DNA of 64,000 nucleotides from PALSA-612 sp963776375 (GTDB lineage: Bacteria > Actinomycetota > Thermoleophilia > Gaiellales > Gaiellaceae), in contig CAVZMF010000007.1 of the NCBI GenBank assembly GCA_963776375.1, positions 1 to 64,000 on the forward strand, read 5' to 3'. The position numbers were made by a program, and so were the translations under genes. Positions 16,551 through 26,147 of the stretch are shown here, piece after piece (position 1 is the stretch's first letter; each line of letters begins with the position of its first letter). Under the pieces are notes generated by a model. The model was not told the origin of the DNA, did no database searches, and worked only from the letters and a program-made list of their open reading frames with translations.

Positions 16551-17000
16551 GTGCCGTTCTTCATCTGCCCGAACTGCAAGAACCGGTCAGTCGACCACGA
16601 CCGGCGCGAGAGCCTTACCGACTCGACTGCGGTCGGCTGCCACAAGTGCGGCTTCGGGTTCCTGTTCGAGCTGATGGACGACTACTACGCGGCGCCGGCC
16701 ACCGGCATGGTCGTCTGCGACGCCGAGGGCCGAATCCTCGCCAGCGGGCGCGGCATCTTCGAGCTCACCGGCTACCAGGAGAACGAGCTCATGGGCCGGC
16801 CGGTCGTCGACGCGCTGCACCTCGACGGGTTCGAGGAAGGGAAGAACCCCGTGGCGCTCGCTCTCGAGTGGGGCGTGCGCCGCCTCGGCGAGGAGTGCGA
16901 GCTGACCGCAGCCGGCGGCCGCAAGAAGCCCGTCACGGCCGACATCTTCCCGGCCTACGACGACGACGGCGGCTTGCTCGTCGCGCTCACGCCGCGCTAG
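16551..17000 (+). CDS. Zinc-ribbon plus PAS domain protein
   Basis: 149 aa. N-terminal zinc ribbon (CPNCKN at 6-11 and CHKCGF at about 30-35) followed by a PAS-type sensor domain (MVVCDAEGRILASGRGIFEL, TGYQENELMGRPVVDALH). No output domain is present, so it may act as a ligand or redox sensor through protein contacts. GTG start; a TACGAT -10-like box 12 bp upstream suggests a nearly leaderless mRNA. It converges on and overlaps nth by 4 bp. Confidence 0.78.
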   Translation: MPFFICPNCKNRSVDHDRRESLTDSTAVGCHKCGFGFLFELMDDYYAAPATGMVVCDAEGRILASGRGIFELTGYQENELMGRPVVDALHLDGFEEGKNPVALALEWGVRRLGEECELTAAGGRKKPVTADIFPAYDDDGGLLVALTPR

Positions 17001-17665
17001 ACGCGACTCGACGGGCAGAGGTCCGCCAGCACGCAGTCCTCGCAGCGCGGGGCCCGGGCGATGCAGACGCGGCGGCCGTGCCAGATCAAGAGGTGCGGGA
17101 AGATACCCCACTCCGACCGCGGGACGAGGCGGATCAGGTCGCGCTCGATTTTCACGGGGTCGTCGTGACGCGTCAGGCCGAGCCGCTGCGAGAGCCGGCG
17201 CACGTGCGTGTCGACGACGACGCCCTGGGGGTCGCCGAGCTCGGCCGCGACGACGTTCGCGGTCTTGCGCGCGACGCCCGGGAGCCGGACGAGCTCCTCG
17301 ATCCGTCTCGGCACGCGGCCGTCGAACTCCTCGATCAGCATCCGCATCGTCCCGCGGATCGCCTTCGTCTTCTGGCGGAAGAAGCCGGTCTGGTAGATGT
17401 CGCGCTCCAGCTCCTCGGTCGGCACGGCCAGGTAGTCCTCCGGCCGGCGGTACTTGGCGAAGAGCCGCTCCGTGACCTTGTTGACGTTCACGTCGGTCGT
17501 CTGGGCGGAGAGCATCACGGCCACGAGCAGCTCGAGCTCCGAGCGCGAGCGCAGCGCAATCTCCGCATCCGGGTGAGCGCGCTTCAGCCGCTCGATGATC
17601 GGGCCGATGCGCGTCCGCTTCGGCCCGACGCGCCGACGCGCCTCCCCGAGGTAGCTACGCGCCAC
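16997..17665 (-). CDS. nth: Endonuclease III (DNA glycosylase/AP lyase)
   Basis: 222 aa base-excision repair enzyme for oxidised pyrimidines. Helix-hairpin-helix LPGVARKTANVV with the catalytic lysine, catalytic aspartate in VVVDTHVRRLSQRLGL, and the [4Fe-4S] motif C-x6-C-x2-C-x5-C at the C-terminus (CIARAPRCEDCVLADLC). The gene starts 11 bp inside the end of the addA-like gene, so it is probably the last member of a DNA-repair operon with the two helicase-nuclease genes. Confidence 0.96.
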   Translation of the reverse strand: MARSYLGEARRRVGPKRTRIGPIIERLKRAHPDAEIALRSRSELELLVAVMLSAQTTDVNVNKVTERLFAKYRRPEDYLAVPTEELERDIYQTGFFRQKTKAIRGTMRMLIEEFDGRVPRRIEELVRLPGVARKTANVVAAELGDPQGVVVDTHVRRLSQRLGLTRHDDPVKIERDLIRLVPRSEWGIFPHLLIWHGRRVCIARAPRCEDCVLADLCPSSRV

Positions 17666-20600
17666 TGGGCGCTGCGGCGAGCTCGGGCACCGGCCGCGGC
17701 CCGCGACCCGGCAGCCGCGGCCCGGCGCACACGACGTCGAGCGCCGGGCAGCCCGCGCACGTGAACTCGCTCGGCGTCGGCACGAAGACGCCCGAGCGGA
17801 TGCGCGCGACCGCGGCCGACAGCTCCTCCTCGAGCTCCGGGACGTCCGCGCGCGAGAAGCCGGCCGACACCGCCTCGTCCGGCCGCTCCAGGAACTGGTA
17901 GACGATCTCGACCTCGTCCGCGCCGGCCCGGAAGCACGCCAGGGCGTAGACGAGCCGCTGGACGCGGTACTCCTCCTCGACCACTTCGGCCGGGCTCAGC
18001 TCGCCGAGCAGGTTCGTCTTGTAGTCGACGACGAGCGCCCGCCCGTCGCCGACGCGGAGCACGTCCAGGAAGCCGTGGAACAGCACGCCGTCGTGCTCGA
18101 ACGTGAACGGCCGCTCGGCGCGCGCGTCGTCGAGCGCAGCGACCCGCCCCGCCAGCTCCGACTCGCAGTACGCGGCGGCGAGCGCACCGATGCGCTCGAC
18201 CTCCTCGTCGGACGCGACCGGGTACCAGGCCCGCACCTGCTCGAGATCCGGCACGGCCGGCGCCGCGAGGTCGACCTGCTCCAGCAGCCGGTGCACGGCG
18301 TCGCCGAGCTCGGTGGCGAGCAGGCCTCCGTCCCCGGCCGCCCCGACGGGACGCCGCTCGCGCATGCCCGCCACGCGCTCGGCGAAGAAGCGGTACGAGC
18401 AGCGCTCGAAGAGCGAGATCGCGCTGTACGAGAGGCTGCGCACCTCGTAGAGCGGCGGGGCCGGGACGGGCTCCAGCGCCGGGAGCACCGGCGCGAGCGC
18501 CACCGTCCCGTCGTCGACGGTGTCGAAGAGCGTGAGCTGGGCCGGCTCCGCGGGAGGCTCGACGGAGGCCGCAGGCTCCTCCGCCTCCGCTTCGGGCGCG
18601 AAGCGCTCGATCCTGAGCAGCAGCCGGGCGTCGCCGCGCTCGAGCTCGACGGGCACCTCCGCGGCCCGCGCGAGGTCGTCCCCGGGCTGCACGCGCCGGA
18701 GCACCCATCCGATCGGCGTCTCGTCCGCCTTCTCGGGGTCGAGCGCCCCGGAGACGATCAGCCGGTCGATCGCCCGGGTCATGGCGACGTAGTAGAGACG
18801 CAGCCGCTCGGCGCGGTCCTCGGCCTCGCGCGCTGCCCGCACTTCGTCGTAGGCGAATGCGCCGCGCCGCCTGCTCGTGTACGGGTCGGCGACCTTGAAG
18901 CCGAAGCGGCCGTCCGAGAGCGCGAGGATCTCGTCGGCGGCCGGCGCCGGCCGGTCGCGCCCTGCGTCGGCGACGATCACGACCTTGAACTCGAGGCCCT
19001 TCGCGGCGTGGATCGTCAGCAGCCGGACCGCCCCGGTACCCTCCTCCTCCGCGACCGCCTCCAGCTCGCGCGCGCCGACCGCCTCCTGCTGGCGCACGAA
19101 CCGCACGAAGCCCTCGATGTCGCGACCGCGCAGCTCCTCGTACGAGCGCGCGAGCCGCGCGAGCTTGCGCAGATTGGCGTAGCGCCGCTTCCCGTCCCAC
19201 TGTGCGAGCACCGCCAGGTCGTAGTCGTGCTCTGCGACGATCCGCTCGCAAAGGTGCTCCAGCGAGAGGCGGGTCGACGCCGCGAGGAGCCGGTCGTAGC
19301 GCTGGCGGAATGCGCGCAGCAGCCGTTCGTCCTCCGTGGCGAGCGCGGCGGGCAGCTTCAGCTCGACCCCCGTGAACAGCGGTCGCTTCGGCGCCGCGCG
19401 GCGGATGAGAACGAGTGCGTCGTTGGACACGCCCACGAGCGGCGACGCGAGCACGGTCAGCAGCGACTGGTCGTCGTAGCGGTTGTGGAGCAGGCGCAGG
19501 TACGCGAGCAGGTCGACCACCTGCTGCTGGCCGAAGTAGCCGCGGCCGGTGGCGCGGTACGTCGGCAGCCCCGCGCGACGGAGCTCCTCCTCGTACCACT
19601 CCGCGTCCGTGCCCGCGGCGAACAGGAGCACGATCTCGCCCGGCTCGGCCGCGCCCGCGTCGACGAGTTCCCGCACGCGCCGCGCGATGTGCCGCGCCTC
19701 CCCCCGCCGCCAGTGCTCGCCCGTGTCCGCGTAGCTCGCCTTGTCGGTGACGAGCAGCTCCACGGGGTGACCGAACACGGGATCGGGGAAGTCGCCGGAG
19801 GCCGCGAGCGGCTGGAACTCGTCCCCGAACTCCTCGCCGAAGAGGAAGTTGACGGCCGCGAGCACCTCCGGCCGGGAGCGGTAGTTGCGCGTCAGCGCGA
19901 GACCGCCGCCCGCCCGTTCGCGCCGCCCGCGGAAGACGGCCACGTCCGCGTGCCGGAACCCGTAGATGGACTGGAACTCGTCGCCGACGAAGAACACCTC
20001 CCTGTCGCCGGGACCGTCCACGAGCAGGTCGATCAGCTCGCACTGCAGGCGATTCGTGTCCTGGAACTCGTCGACCATCAGCGAGCGGAAGCGCAGCTGC
20101 TCGCGCTCGCGGATGTCCTCGTTGTCGCGGAGCAGGTCGCGCGCCGCGAGCTGGAGATCCTCGAAGTCGAGCGCCGACTCCCGCTCCTTCGCGCCGGAGT
20201 AGGCGTCGTGGAAGCGGTCGAGCAGCTCCTGCAGCAGCTCCCGGTCGCCGGCGGCGATCGAGTCGAGGGCAGCCTGCTCGACCCGCTTCCGCGCCTCCTC
20301 GTAGCTCGCGGCGCGCTCGCCGCGGGCTCGGAACGCAGCGAGATCGAGCAGCCGGTCGGGCAGCGGCCGCCCCTCGAGCAGCGCGAGCAGCGCGGCCGAG
20401 TTGTCTCGCTGCGTCGCCGTCGCACCGGCGTCACCGGCGAGGCAGCGCGCGGACTCGCGTAGCTCGTCCACACGCTCGTCGAGCGGTGCTGCCTCGCCGA
20501 GCTCGAGCACGAGCGGCCGGCCGGCCGCGCGCAGCGTGCCGTAGATGCCGATCAGCATCCCGCGCAGCCGCGCGCCGCCGTAAGCGACGAGCAGCCGCAG

Positions 20601-21032
20601 CCGGTCGGGCTCGCCGCCCGCGCAGAACGAGGCCAGCGCCTCGTCGAACGCCTCGCCGCGCAGGACGGCGGCCTGCGCCTCGTCCAGTTCCCGGAAGCGC
20701 GGGTCGAGCCCGGCCGCGAACGGGTGCGCGCGCAATAGCCGGTTGCAGAAGCCGTGGATGGTGGAGATCCAGGCGCCGTCGAGCGCGCGGGCGGCGTCCG
20801 GCCGGCCGCGCGCGAGCAGCGCCTCGCGGATCCGCGAGCGCAGCTCGCCGGCGGCCTTCCGCGTGTAGGTGATGACGAGCATCGAGTCGACGTCCAGGCC
20901 GTCGTCGCAGACGGCGCGCGCGAACCGCTCGACCAGCACGGCCGTCTTGCCCGTGCCGGCGCCCGCCGAGACGAACACTTCGCCGCGCGCCTCGATCGCC
21001 GCCTGCTGCTCTGGATTCGGCGGCCAGCTCAT
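17655..21032 (-). CDS. UvrD/RecB-type helicase-nuclease, AddA/AdnB-like
   Basis: 1125 aa. Processes double-strand breaks together with the AddB-like product encoded upstream. SF1A helicase motifs: Walker A SAGAGTGKTAVL, motif II LMVDEFQDTN, motif IV RNYRSRPEVL, motif V LLTIHAAKGLEFKVV, motif VI RLYYVAMTRA. C-terminal RecB-family nuclease with GFLDVL...ALVVDYKTN. ERCSYRFF before the nuclease and CAGCPALDVVC after it give four cysteines spaced as in Fe-S nucleases. The ATG at 21032 overlaps the preceding stop (ATGA), which decides the start over an upstream in-frame ATG. Confidence 0.9.
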   Translation of the reverse strand: MSWPPNPEQQAAIEARGEVFVSAGAGTGKTAVLVERFARAVCDDGLDVDSMLVITYTRKAAGELRSRIREALLARGRPDAARALDGAWISTIHGFCNRLLRAHPFAAGLDPRFRELDEAQAAVLRGEAFDEALASFCAGGEPDRLRLLVAYGGARLRGMLIGIYGTLRAAGRPLVLELGEAAPLDERVDELRESARCLAGDAGATATQRDNSAALLALLEGRPLPDRLLDLAAFRARGERAASYEEARKRVEQAALDSIAAGDRELLQELLDRFHDAYSGAKERESALDFEDLQLAARDLLRDNEDIREREQLRFRSLMVDEFQDTNRLQCELIDLLVDGPGDREVFFVGDEFQSIYGFRHADVAVFRGRRERAGGGLALTRNYRSRPEVLAAVNFLFGEEFGDEFQPLAASGDFPDPVFGHPVELLVTDKASYADTGEHWRRGEARHIARRVRELVDAGAAEPGEIVLLFAAGTDAEWYEEELRRAGLPTYRATGRGYFGQQQVVDLLAYLRLLHNRYDDQSLLTVLASPLVGVSNDALVLIRRAAPKRPLFTGVELKLPAALATEDERLLRAFRQRYDRLLAASTRLSLEHLCERIVAEHDYDLAVLAQWDGKRRYANLRKLARLARSYEELRGRDIEGFVRFVRQQEAVGARELEAVAEEEGTGAVRLLTIHAAKGLEFKVVIVADAGRDRPAPAADEILALSDGRFGFKVADPYTSRRRGAFAYDEVRAAREAEDRAERLRLYYVAMTRAIDRLIVSGALDPEKADETPIGWVLRRVQPGDDLARAAEVPVELERGDARLLLRIERFAPEAEAEEPAASVEPPAEPAQLTLFDTVDDGTVALAPVLPALEPVPAPPLYEVRSLSYSAISLFERCSYRFFAERVAGMRERRPVGAAGDGGLLATELGDAVHRLLEQVDLAAPAVPDLEQVRAWYPVASDEEVERIGALAAAYCESELAGRVAALDDARAERPFTFEHDGVLFHGFLDVLRVGDGRALVVDYKTNLLGELSPAEVVEEEYRVQRLVYALACFRAGADEVEIVYQFLERPDEAVSAGFSRADVPELEEELSAAVARIRSGVFVPTPSEFTCAGCPALDVVCAGPRLPGRGPRPVPELAAAPSGA

Positions 21033-23945
21033 GCCCTGCGCACCCGACATACGGTCCAGAGATCGCACCACGCCGGGCATTCGTCGCCCTTCGGGTCGTG
21101 CCGCACGTCACCCTCCTGGATCCGGACCGCAAACTCCCGCGCCTTCTCCCGCGCCGCCTCCACGCGTGTCCAGAAGGTGTCGTCGTCGACGTAGTCGTTG
21201 TCCGCGAGCCCGGGGAGCCCGTCCTCGCGGGCCCCCTCTCGCAGCAGCCCGCGCATCTTCCGCGCGCCGGACAGCGGACGGTACAGGCCGCCGAGCGGCT
21301 CGATGCCGACGAGATCGCGCAGCACGAGCATGTACAGCGGGATCTGGAGCCGCAGCTCCTTCTCGATCTCGGCCGCCGAGTGCGCCGCCTTGCCGGACTT
21401 GTAGTCGATGACGATCCCGCGTGCGCTGAAGGGGTCGACGTCGATCCGGTCGATCTTGCCCGAGAGCGTGATGCCGTCGAGATCGATGCCGCGCTGTAGC
21501 TCCTGCGGCGAGCGCTCCGACCCGAACGAGACCTCGAACCGCCTCGGGACGAGCGGCAGCGGGGCCTCCGCCTCCGCGCGGACGAGCGCCTCGAGGTCCC
21601 GCCAGAGCGTCTGGTCGAGTTCGCGCCGCTGCAGATCGGTCATGTCCATCCGCACGCCGCCGAGTGCGTCGTCGAGACAGGCGCGCATGAAGCGCACGGC
21701 GTCCTCGACGCGATCGGCCTCGACGCGGTCCAGACCCCAGCTCCTTCGGCAACCCGGAGAAGAACCGGCTCAGCGCCGTGTGGGCGACGCTGCCCTTGAG
21801 CTTGGCGTCGACCTCGGCGTCGATCGACTTCGGGTCGAGATAGCGCTCGACGAACCAGGCAGACGAGCAGTCGGCGAAGCGCTCGAGCTCGGTGACGCCG
21901 AAAGCGTCGCGCGCGCCGAGCGATTCGAGCACGAGCGGGTGGGTCAGCTTCGTGCGCCGCGCGAATGCTCCGCGGGCGCGTCCCAGCCGTCGCTCCCAGC
22001 CGTTTGCCCTCGCGAGCGCCGACGCCTCCGCACGCTCGACCGCATCGAGCCGGGCAACCGCCCGCAGCCGCTCCCGCTCGGTCCTCGCCTCTTCCAGCGG
22101 CCGCGTCAGCGCGGAGAGCGGGCGCCGGATGGTCCAGCGGGCGACGTCGTCGGGATCGAAGACGCCCCGGACGTCGTCCCAGAACGGGCTCGGCTCGCGC
22201 GGAGCGCCCTCGTCGGTCGCCGCCTCGCGGACGAGATACAGCCGGCGGGTCGCACGGGCGCACGCCGTGTAGAAGAGGTAGCGGTCGCGGTCGACAGCCC
22301 CCGCGCGCAGCAGGCGCCCGCCCAGGCTCCGGCGCGCCGCGTCGTCGAGGAACGGCGACTCGCGCTCGCGCCGCGGGAGCGAAGCCTCCTCGAGCCCGAG
22401 CACGAAGACGACCTCGAAGCGCCTCGTCCGCGCCCGCGCCAGGTCGAGTACAGCCACGCGGCCGGCCTCGCCGGCGCGCGCACCGGGCACGAAGGCGTCC
22501 TCGAGCGCCGTGACCACCTCCTCGCGGGCCACCTCGCCGCCGAGCCGCCGCCACCCGTCGAGCTCGTCGAGCAGGCGATGGACCGTCTCGAAGGCACGAA
22601 GATCGCGTCGCGTCTCCTCGGTCGCGGCCGGCTCGCCGGGCGGGTGCGCGGCGGCGGTCATCCGGCGCGCCCGCTCGCGGACGGCGGCGACCGGGTCCGG
22701 ATCGGAGCGCAAAGCCTCCACGACCCTGAGCGCGCCGGGCCGGAGCTTCTCGATCTCCTCGGCCACGCGCTCGGGCTGGCTGATCGCGCGGCCGCGCAGC
22801 CGGCCCTCCGCGAAGTCGACCTGGTGGCGGGGCAGCCCGGAGAACGGCGAGCGCAGGAAGGCGAACAGCGCAGCGCGGTCGGCGCCGAGCCAGGCGAAGC
22901 GGAGCAGGGAGCAGAGCGCGGCGCCGTAAACGGTGCGCGGCAGTCGTGTCCGGCCCTCGAGCGCGTAGGGGATGCCGGCGGAGCCGAACGCCGTCTCCAG
23001 CGGGCCGGCGAAGCGGTCGACGCTCGGGCAGACGACGGCGATCGTCTCGGCCGCGAGGCCGCTGCGCAGCAGGTCGAGGATCTCGTCCGCCGCCAGCTCG
23101 AGCGCTCCGCGCGTGCCCGCGCCCTCGAGGAAGCGGATCGCGCCGCCGATATCGACCGCCGGAGGAGGCGCGTCGGCGAAGAGCGCGCGCTCGAGATGGG
23201 CGAGCGCCGGGTGGGCGATTTCGTCGAAGCGCGGCGGCAGTTCCTCGATCCGGCCGTCCGCGAGCCGTGCGAGGTCCTCGACCGTCCCCTGGACGGCCGC
23301 GAACGCCGGTCGGCCCGGCTCATAGGGAACCGAGACCGTCACGTCGGCGCGGCCGGCGAGCGACTCCAGCAGCCGCCACTCGGCGCCGGTCAGGTCCTCG
23401 AAGCCGTACGCGTAGACGGGGCGACCCTGCCAGGCGGCGAGGTCGCCGCCGATCCGCTCAGCCGCGCGCGCCCGCAGCAGGTCGCGGTCCCAGAGCCCCG
23501 CCCGATCGAGCTCCGCCCGGTAGGCCGCGAAGAGCCGCCCCAGGTCTCCGTCGACCTTCCCGGGCTCGAGCAGCCCGGACTGGAGCTCTCCGAGCGCCGC
23601 CAGCAGCACGGGAGCGAATCCGGCCCGCTTCGCCGAAGCGCCAAGCCCGTTCAGCGATACGGAGGCGAGCGCCCGCCTGATCACGAGGACGCGCTGGGCG
23701 TCGGACGCAACCGGCCGGGCATCGGGAGCGCCGCGGGCGATCTCGCCGAAGATGTCGTCGAACGTTCCGATCCGGCCGCCGAGCAGCGCGCCGGCGCGGC
23801 CGAGCAGGTCGCGCTCGACCCGGTCGATGTCCGCTCGGTTCGGCACGATCAGCACAGGCTCGCGGCCGATGTCGGCCAGATAGCGATCCAGGAGCAGGGC
23901 GACTTTTCCCGCGTTCGCGGGTCCCGCGAGCAGCGTCAGCGGCAT
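21029..23945 (-). CDS. AddB/RecC-like helicase-nuclease subunit, frameshifted
   Basis: About 970 residues over two frames. The start LTLLAGPANAGKVALLLDRY has a Walker A-like loop (valine replaces Ser/Thr). The middle is an inactive helicase core as in AddB, with VVFVLGLEEASLPRRE and ACARATRRLYLVRE. The C-terminal RecB-like nuclease has GKIDRIDVDPF and GIVIDYKSGKA, flanked by cysteines (RFADCSSAWFVER; GDECPAWCDLWTVC). After GLPKELG the frame shifts by one extra base at a CCCC run (21734-21738); the remaining 235 residues are in another register. Either an assembly insertion or a real break. Confidence 0.85.
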
Positions 23946-24069
23946 CGCCGCCAGTCTACGACTGTCGCGGGACGGCTCCGAAGCCGCGCTCGAAGGAAGC
24001 GAGCAAAGAGCGAAAAACGCTTCGGGCGGCCGTGAGCCGCCCGAAACAGGCAATTCTCCGCGCTTGTCG

Positions 24070-24267
24070 TTACGCCGGCACGGATTTGGGCCGGCGACCC
24101 CGGCGGGCGACGGCCGAGCCCGGAAGCCCCCCTGCGCACGAGTCGCAAAGGTCCGCCTGCTTTGACCCACGACGCGCGTCCGTGTAATTCAGGCGCATCA
24201 TCGCGCCCTTTCCTTCACCGACCTCGGTGCCACAGCTGTCGCATACGAGGATCGTCTTTCGGGCCAC
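24070..24267 (-). CDS. Small zinc-ribbon protein (65 aa)
   Basis: GTG start with GGGAGGTAGAGC upstream. Two CxxC knuckles (CDSCGTEV at 9-16 and CDSCAGG at about 41-47) are separated by an Asn/Tyr-rich loop, with a basic C-terminal tail (ARRGRRPKS) that could bind nucleic acid. It resembles small actinobacterial zinc-finger proteins annotated only as hypothetical. Divergent from the isocitrate dehydrogenase-family gene. Confidence 0.7.
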   Translation of the reverse strand: MARKTILVCDSCGTEVGEGKGAMMRLNYTDARRGSKQADLCDSCAGGLPGSAVARRGRRPKSVPA

Positions 24268-24401
24268 GCTCTACCTCCCTTGGGTTGGTTCGCCGTAGCC
24301 CCATAGAGTAGAGAAAGCACACGTGTAACGCGCCGGATCTATTTCATGGTGATTTCCACGCGCCCTTCCTTTCGGTCTGCCCTGCGTAGAATCGGCCCCC
24401 G

Positions 24402-25469
24402 GTGGACGGGAAGACGATCGTCGTTCTGGAGGGTGACGAGACCGGCCAGGAGCTGCTGGAGGAGGCGCTGCGCGTGCTGGCCGCCGACGTCACCGGACTC
24501 GCGCTCGATTTTCCGCGCTTCGACCTGTCGCTCGAGCGCCGTCGCGAGACGCAGAACCAGGTCGTCCACGAGGCCGCCGCTGCGGTCCGCGAGCACGGCC
24601 TCGGCCTGAAGGCCGCGACGATCACACCCGAGGAGCTGGGCGACGTCGGCAGCCCGAACCGCATCCTGCGGGAAGAGATCGGCGGCCGGGTGATCGTCCG
24701 CACCGGCCGGCGCATCCCCGGCATCGCGCCGCTCGGAGGCGTCCACGCGCCGATCTCCGTCGTGCGCATGGCCGTCGGGGACGCCTACGGCGCGAAGGAA
24801 TGGCGGGAGGGCGACGGCGAGGACGAGGCGGCGTTCCGCACGGAGCGCATCGAGCGGCGAATCTGCCGCTCGGTCGCGGAGTTCTCGTTCCGGCTGGCCG
24901 AGCGGACCGGCGCGCGCGTGTTCGGCGGCCCGAAGTACACGGTCAGCCCGGTCTACGAAGGGATGCTGAAGGAGGAGATGGACGCGGCCGCTGCGCGCCA
25001 TCCCGACGTCACATACCAGCCTCAGCTGATCGACGCGACCTTTGCGCTCCTCCTGTCGTCGAGCGGCGATCCGCTCGTGATTCCCACGCTCAACCGTGAC
25101 GGTGACATCCTCTCCGATCTGGTTCTCCCGCTGTTCGGCTCGATCGCCGGGTCCGAGTCGCTGATCGTCGCCTTCGGAGAGGACTACGTCCCCACCGTCG
25201 TACTCGCGGAGGCGGCCCACGGCACGGCGCCCGCGCTCAGGGGCAAGAACGTCGCGAACCCGATGGCGATGATCCTCGCCGGCGCGGCCCTACTCTCGTA
25301 CGTCCCGGACGGCGAGCCGGCATCGCGGGCGATCCGCGAGGCGGCGCTCGAGGCCGTGGCGGGCGGTTGCCGCACGGCCGACCTCGGCGGCAACGCCGCG
25401 ACCACCGAGTTCGCCGACGAGGTCATCCGCCGCACCCGCCAGAAGCTCGAGATCTGGTCCGCGCTGTAG
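24402..25469 (+). CDS. Isocitrate/isopropylmalate dehydrogenase family protein
   Basis: 355 aa metal-dependent decarboxylating dehydrogenase. SPNRILREEIGGRVIVR and IPGIAPLGG near residues 85-125 (substrate loop), LNRDGDILSDL near 230 (metal aspartates) and AEAAHGTAPALRGKNVANP near 268 (nucleotide loop) place it in the family. The SPN-x-IR-x-x-x-GG pattern is more like isocitrate than isopropylmalate dehydrogenases, but cofactor and substrate are not certain. The GTG start lies 9 bp after a TAGAAT -10-like box, suggesting a leaderless mRNA. Its 3' end is the att site of the next element. Confidence 0.85.
   Translation: MDGKTIVVLEGDETGQELLEEALRVLAADVTGLALDFPRFDLSLERRRETQNQVVHEAAAAVREHGLGLKAATITPEELGDVGSPNRILREEIGGRVIVRTGRRIPGIAPLGGVHAPISVVRMAVGDAYGAKEWREGDGEDEAAFRTERIERRICRSVAEFSFRLAERTGARVFGGPKYTVSPVYEGMLKEEMDAAAARHPDVTYQPQLIDATFALLLSSSGDPLVIPTLNRDGDILSDLVLPLFGSIAGSESLIVAFGEDYVPTVVLAEAAHGTAPALRGKNVANPMAMILAGAALLSYVPDGEPASRAIREAALEAVAGGCRTADLGGNAATTEFADEVIRRTRQKLEIWSAL
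25438..25468 (+). repeat. att repeat, copy within the end of the dehydrogenase gene
   Basis: 31-bp sequence, 30/31 identical to 28387-28417, covering the last ten codons and the first two bases of the stop. The only difference is C versus T at 25446. Confidence 0.8.
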
Positions 25470-25644
25470 CTAGCCCGCGTCTGCCGCATGATCAGCGGGC
25501 TCAGATGCTGCGGGATCGGGTTGAGATCACGTCAGGCCGCTCCCAGACCGGCGCTGCTCACCCGGAGCGATCTACACCGACGCCACACTCCCCGTCATCT
25601 GCAAGCCGCACTACACCGAGCAGGTCAGGAGGGTAAGCGAAGGT

Positions 25645-25980
25645 CTACTGCCCGCGCAGCTCGTGTCTCCGCTTGACAAGCGCCCGCAGCACCTCCCGCG
25701 ACTGCTCCTCGTAACCCGCCACCAGCCCGCGCAGGCATCCGAGCGCCATGCCCGCCTCGCCCAACGTCAGCGCCGGCGACTCCGCGAGCAACCGTGCCAG
25801 CCACTTACGCGCCGCACGGTCGTACCGATCAGGCGCCTCCGCCGCGAGAAGCGTCAGGTAGTCGAGCGCGTCATTCAGTCCCAGCCGGCCGAGTTCCCGA
25901 GCTGCGGTCTCCGCCTGCATAACGCTGCGACCGTCGAGCGCACGGCGGAACCGGGCATACGGCCTCCCGTCCGAGGTCAT
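25645..25980 (-). CDS. Conserved hypothetical protein (111 aa), helical
   Basis: Starts MTSDGRPYARFRRALDGRSV and is all-helical in appearance (QAETAARELGRLGLNDALDYL; ARKWLARLLAESPALTLGEAG; SREVLRALVKRRHELRG), resembling short helical-repeat proteins seen in Thermoleophilia and other Actinobacteria. No catalytic motif. It lies inside the icd-associated element. Function unknown. Confidence 0.55.
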   Translation of the reverse strand: MTSDGRPYARFRRALDGRSVMQAETAARELGRLGLNDALDYLTLLAAEAPDRYDRAARKWLARLLAESPALTLGEAGMALGCLRGLVAGYEEQSREVLRALVKRRHELRGQ

Positions 25981-26147
25981 GCAGCAGCTTAGGGGCGAAC
26001 GTGTGTTCCCTGCGCGGGCTGGACAAGGGTTGGCGGCTTGACGCGATGACGAGGCTGTAGCAGGCTGCCGGTTCGGGCAACGGTCCTGCGGCCGGCTCGC
26101 CCGATGTGGCGTCCGCCCGTTGCGGAGCAGCGTCGAGAGGAGGTCGC

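Noticed and set aside
18075..20462. Long plus-strand open frames (up to about 800 codons) opposite the AddA-like gene
   Set aside because: High GC leaves antisense frames open; they are Arg/Glu-rich, lack domains, and mirror the real helicase on the other strand.
21408..24035. 875-codon plus-strand frame opposite the AddB-like gene
   Set aside because: Antisense shadow of a gene with clear helicase-nuclease motifs.
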